From DATLBA01 sp035527275 (lineage in GTDB: Bacteria; Planctomycetota; Phycisphaerae; FEN-1346), in NCBI GenBank assembly GCA_035527275.1, contig DATLBA010000040.1, positions 1-6,523 on the forward strand: a stretch of DNA of 6,523 bases. The letters run 5' to 3'. Numbering within the stretch: the stretch's first letter is position 1; each line of letters opens with the position of its first letter. Both the position numbers and the translations under genes were made by a program. Positions 5,892 to 6,523 of the stretch are shown here, one piece after another. Under the pieces are notes generated by a model. It had not been told where the DNA came from. It did not search any database and saw nothing but the letters and a program-made list of their open reading frames with translations.

Positions 5892-6523
5892 GGGACAGGT
5901 CCTCCTATCAGCCGCCTGGCGCATCCGCTAACGGTGCGGATTACGCTAAGACATTCTTGCGAAGGGCTCACAACCTCGTCGGGAGGGGTTATGCGAACCT
6001 GATCCCTGCCCAATTCGCCTGCGCAGAAGAGGAAACCATTACCGGGGAACTGGTGCAGGCAGTGGAAACCGTTCTCGACGACGCCCGCGCACCGCGCTGG
6101 ATGCGATGGTTCAGCATTCACGAGGATCCGAGGGTACAGGATCCGGCCCGACAAGGGAAGAGACGCCTGAAGCTGGACATCCGGATTGACTCCTCTCAGA
6201 ACTGGCCTCGTGCCCGACTGCATTTCGAGGCCAAACGTCTGGGATCAAACCACGGCATTTCTGTTTACCTCGGGAGCGAGGGTATCCAACGTTTTCTTGA
6301 AGGAAGATACGCGCACGATGATGCCTTCGCGGGAATGCTCGGATACGTCCAACAGGGGCAGCCTGACGAGTGGGGCACGAGGATTGAGCAGCACATGAAG
6401 AGCCACGCCAAGAATCTGTGCCTACGCCCGTCCGGATGTTGGCACAGAGAGAAACTACTGCCTGGGCCTTCCGCCACGTATCGTTCAGCGCACGACCGGC
6501 CGACCGTTGGCAAGCCGATCGAA
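5888..6523 (+). CDS. Putative PD-(D/E)XK restriction-type nuclease partner, 3' end cut by window
   Basis: A 212-codon frame open to the window edge, with a TTG start that overlaps the methylase stop as TTGA and a GGAGG 8 bases upstream. The two genes are therefore translationally coupled. The core shows KLDIRID (Asp97 or Asp101), then after a short loop the strand RLHFEAKRL with Glu114 and Lys116. This D-x(12-16)-ExK spacing is the signature of PD-(D/E)XK nucleases. A preceding acidic helix, EEETITGELVQAVETVLDD (47-65), fits the N-terminal helix of that fold. Near the edge, YRSAHDRP (198-205) resembles the Ser-x-His-x-Arg element seen near the end of similar small nuclease-like proteins, so perhaps only a few tens of residues are missing. 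I do not recognise a named family. The likely role is DNA cleavage directed or limited by the neighbouring methylase. The protein is soluble, with no signal or membrane segment. The nuclease call is inferred from the motif; coding status is strongly supported. Confidence 0.72.
   Translation, partial: MRDRSSYQPPGASANGADYAKTFLRRAHNLVGRGYANLIPAQFACAEEETITGELVQAVETVLDDARAPRWMRWFSIHEDPRVQDPARQGKRRLKLDIRIDSSQNWPRARLHFEAKRLGSNHGISVYLGSEGIQRFLEGRYAHDDAFAGMLGYVQQGQPDEWGTRIEQHMKSHAKNLCLRPSGCWHREKLLPGPSATYRSAHDRPTVGKPIE

Noticed and set aside
4741..6144. Four GGATCC sites in the right-hand operon (4741, 4781, 6124, 6139), two of them within a 15-base direct repeat step
   Set aside because: This is slightly more than chance would give, but methylases of this type usually recognise asymmetric sites, and a further GGATCC lies in tldD at 425. 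It gives no basis for assigning the recognition site.
5786..6513. Minus-strand frames of 145 and 82 codons at the right end
   Set aside because: They lie antisense to the TTG-started frame that has a Shine-Dalgarno, a gene overlap and a nuclease-like motif. Their translations show no recognisable domain.

Overview
The window reads as a GC-rich bacterial chromosome whose left part is housekeeping and whose right part looks acquired. The left 2.3 kb is very GC-rich (the line at 1381-1440 has 48 G/C of 60). The right part is much more mixed (the line at 3601-3660 has 22 G/C of 60). The taxon cannot be fixed from this sequence. A high-GC bacterium, possibly an uncultured lineage such as Planctomycetota, is only a guess.

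Left region (2-2283, + strand): the C-terminal two thirds of a TldD-type zinc metalloprotease, followed by a complete TldE/PmbA-type partner. The two genes share a 4-nt ATGA stop/start overlap and are surely one operon. TldD carries the HExxxH zinc motif and a downstream Cys ligand. TldE lacks the zinc site. In the well-studied E. coli pair the two form a heterodimer that cuts unfolded peptides.

Spacer (2284-2753, about 470 bp): no convincing gene. It holds two strong hairpins (2350-2375 and 2391-2415) that may end tldDE transcription. A T-rich stretch and a TATACT -10-like box (2523-2528) could drive the right-hand operon. A chain of tiny ORFs (2561-2692, 2697-2747) leads closely into the next gene. 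The composition shift falls here.

Right region (2754-6523, + strand): a 1045-residue gamma-type N6-adenine DNA methyltransferase of the Eco57I/type IIG-like kind. Next comes a gene that starts at a TTG codon overlapping the methylase stop (TTGA), has a good Shine-Dalgarno sequence, and runs off the right edge after 212 codons. This second protein has a D-x17-ExK arrangement typical of PD-(D/E)XK nucleases. The methylase N-terminus looks like a nuclease-type fold that has lost its catalytic residues. The most economical reading is a two-gene restriction-modification or phage-defence module: the large protein recognises and methylates DNA, and the separate downstream protein cuts it. This is the part of the window most worth following up.
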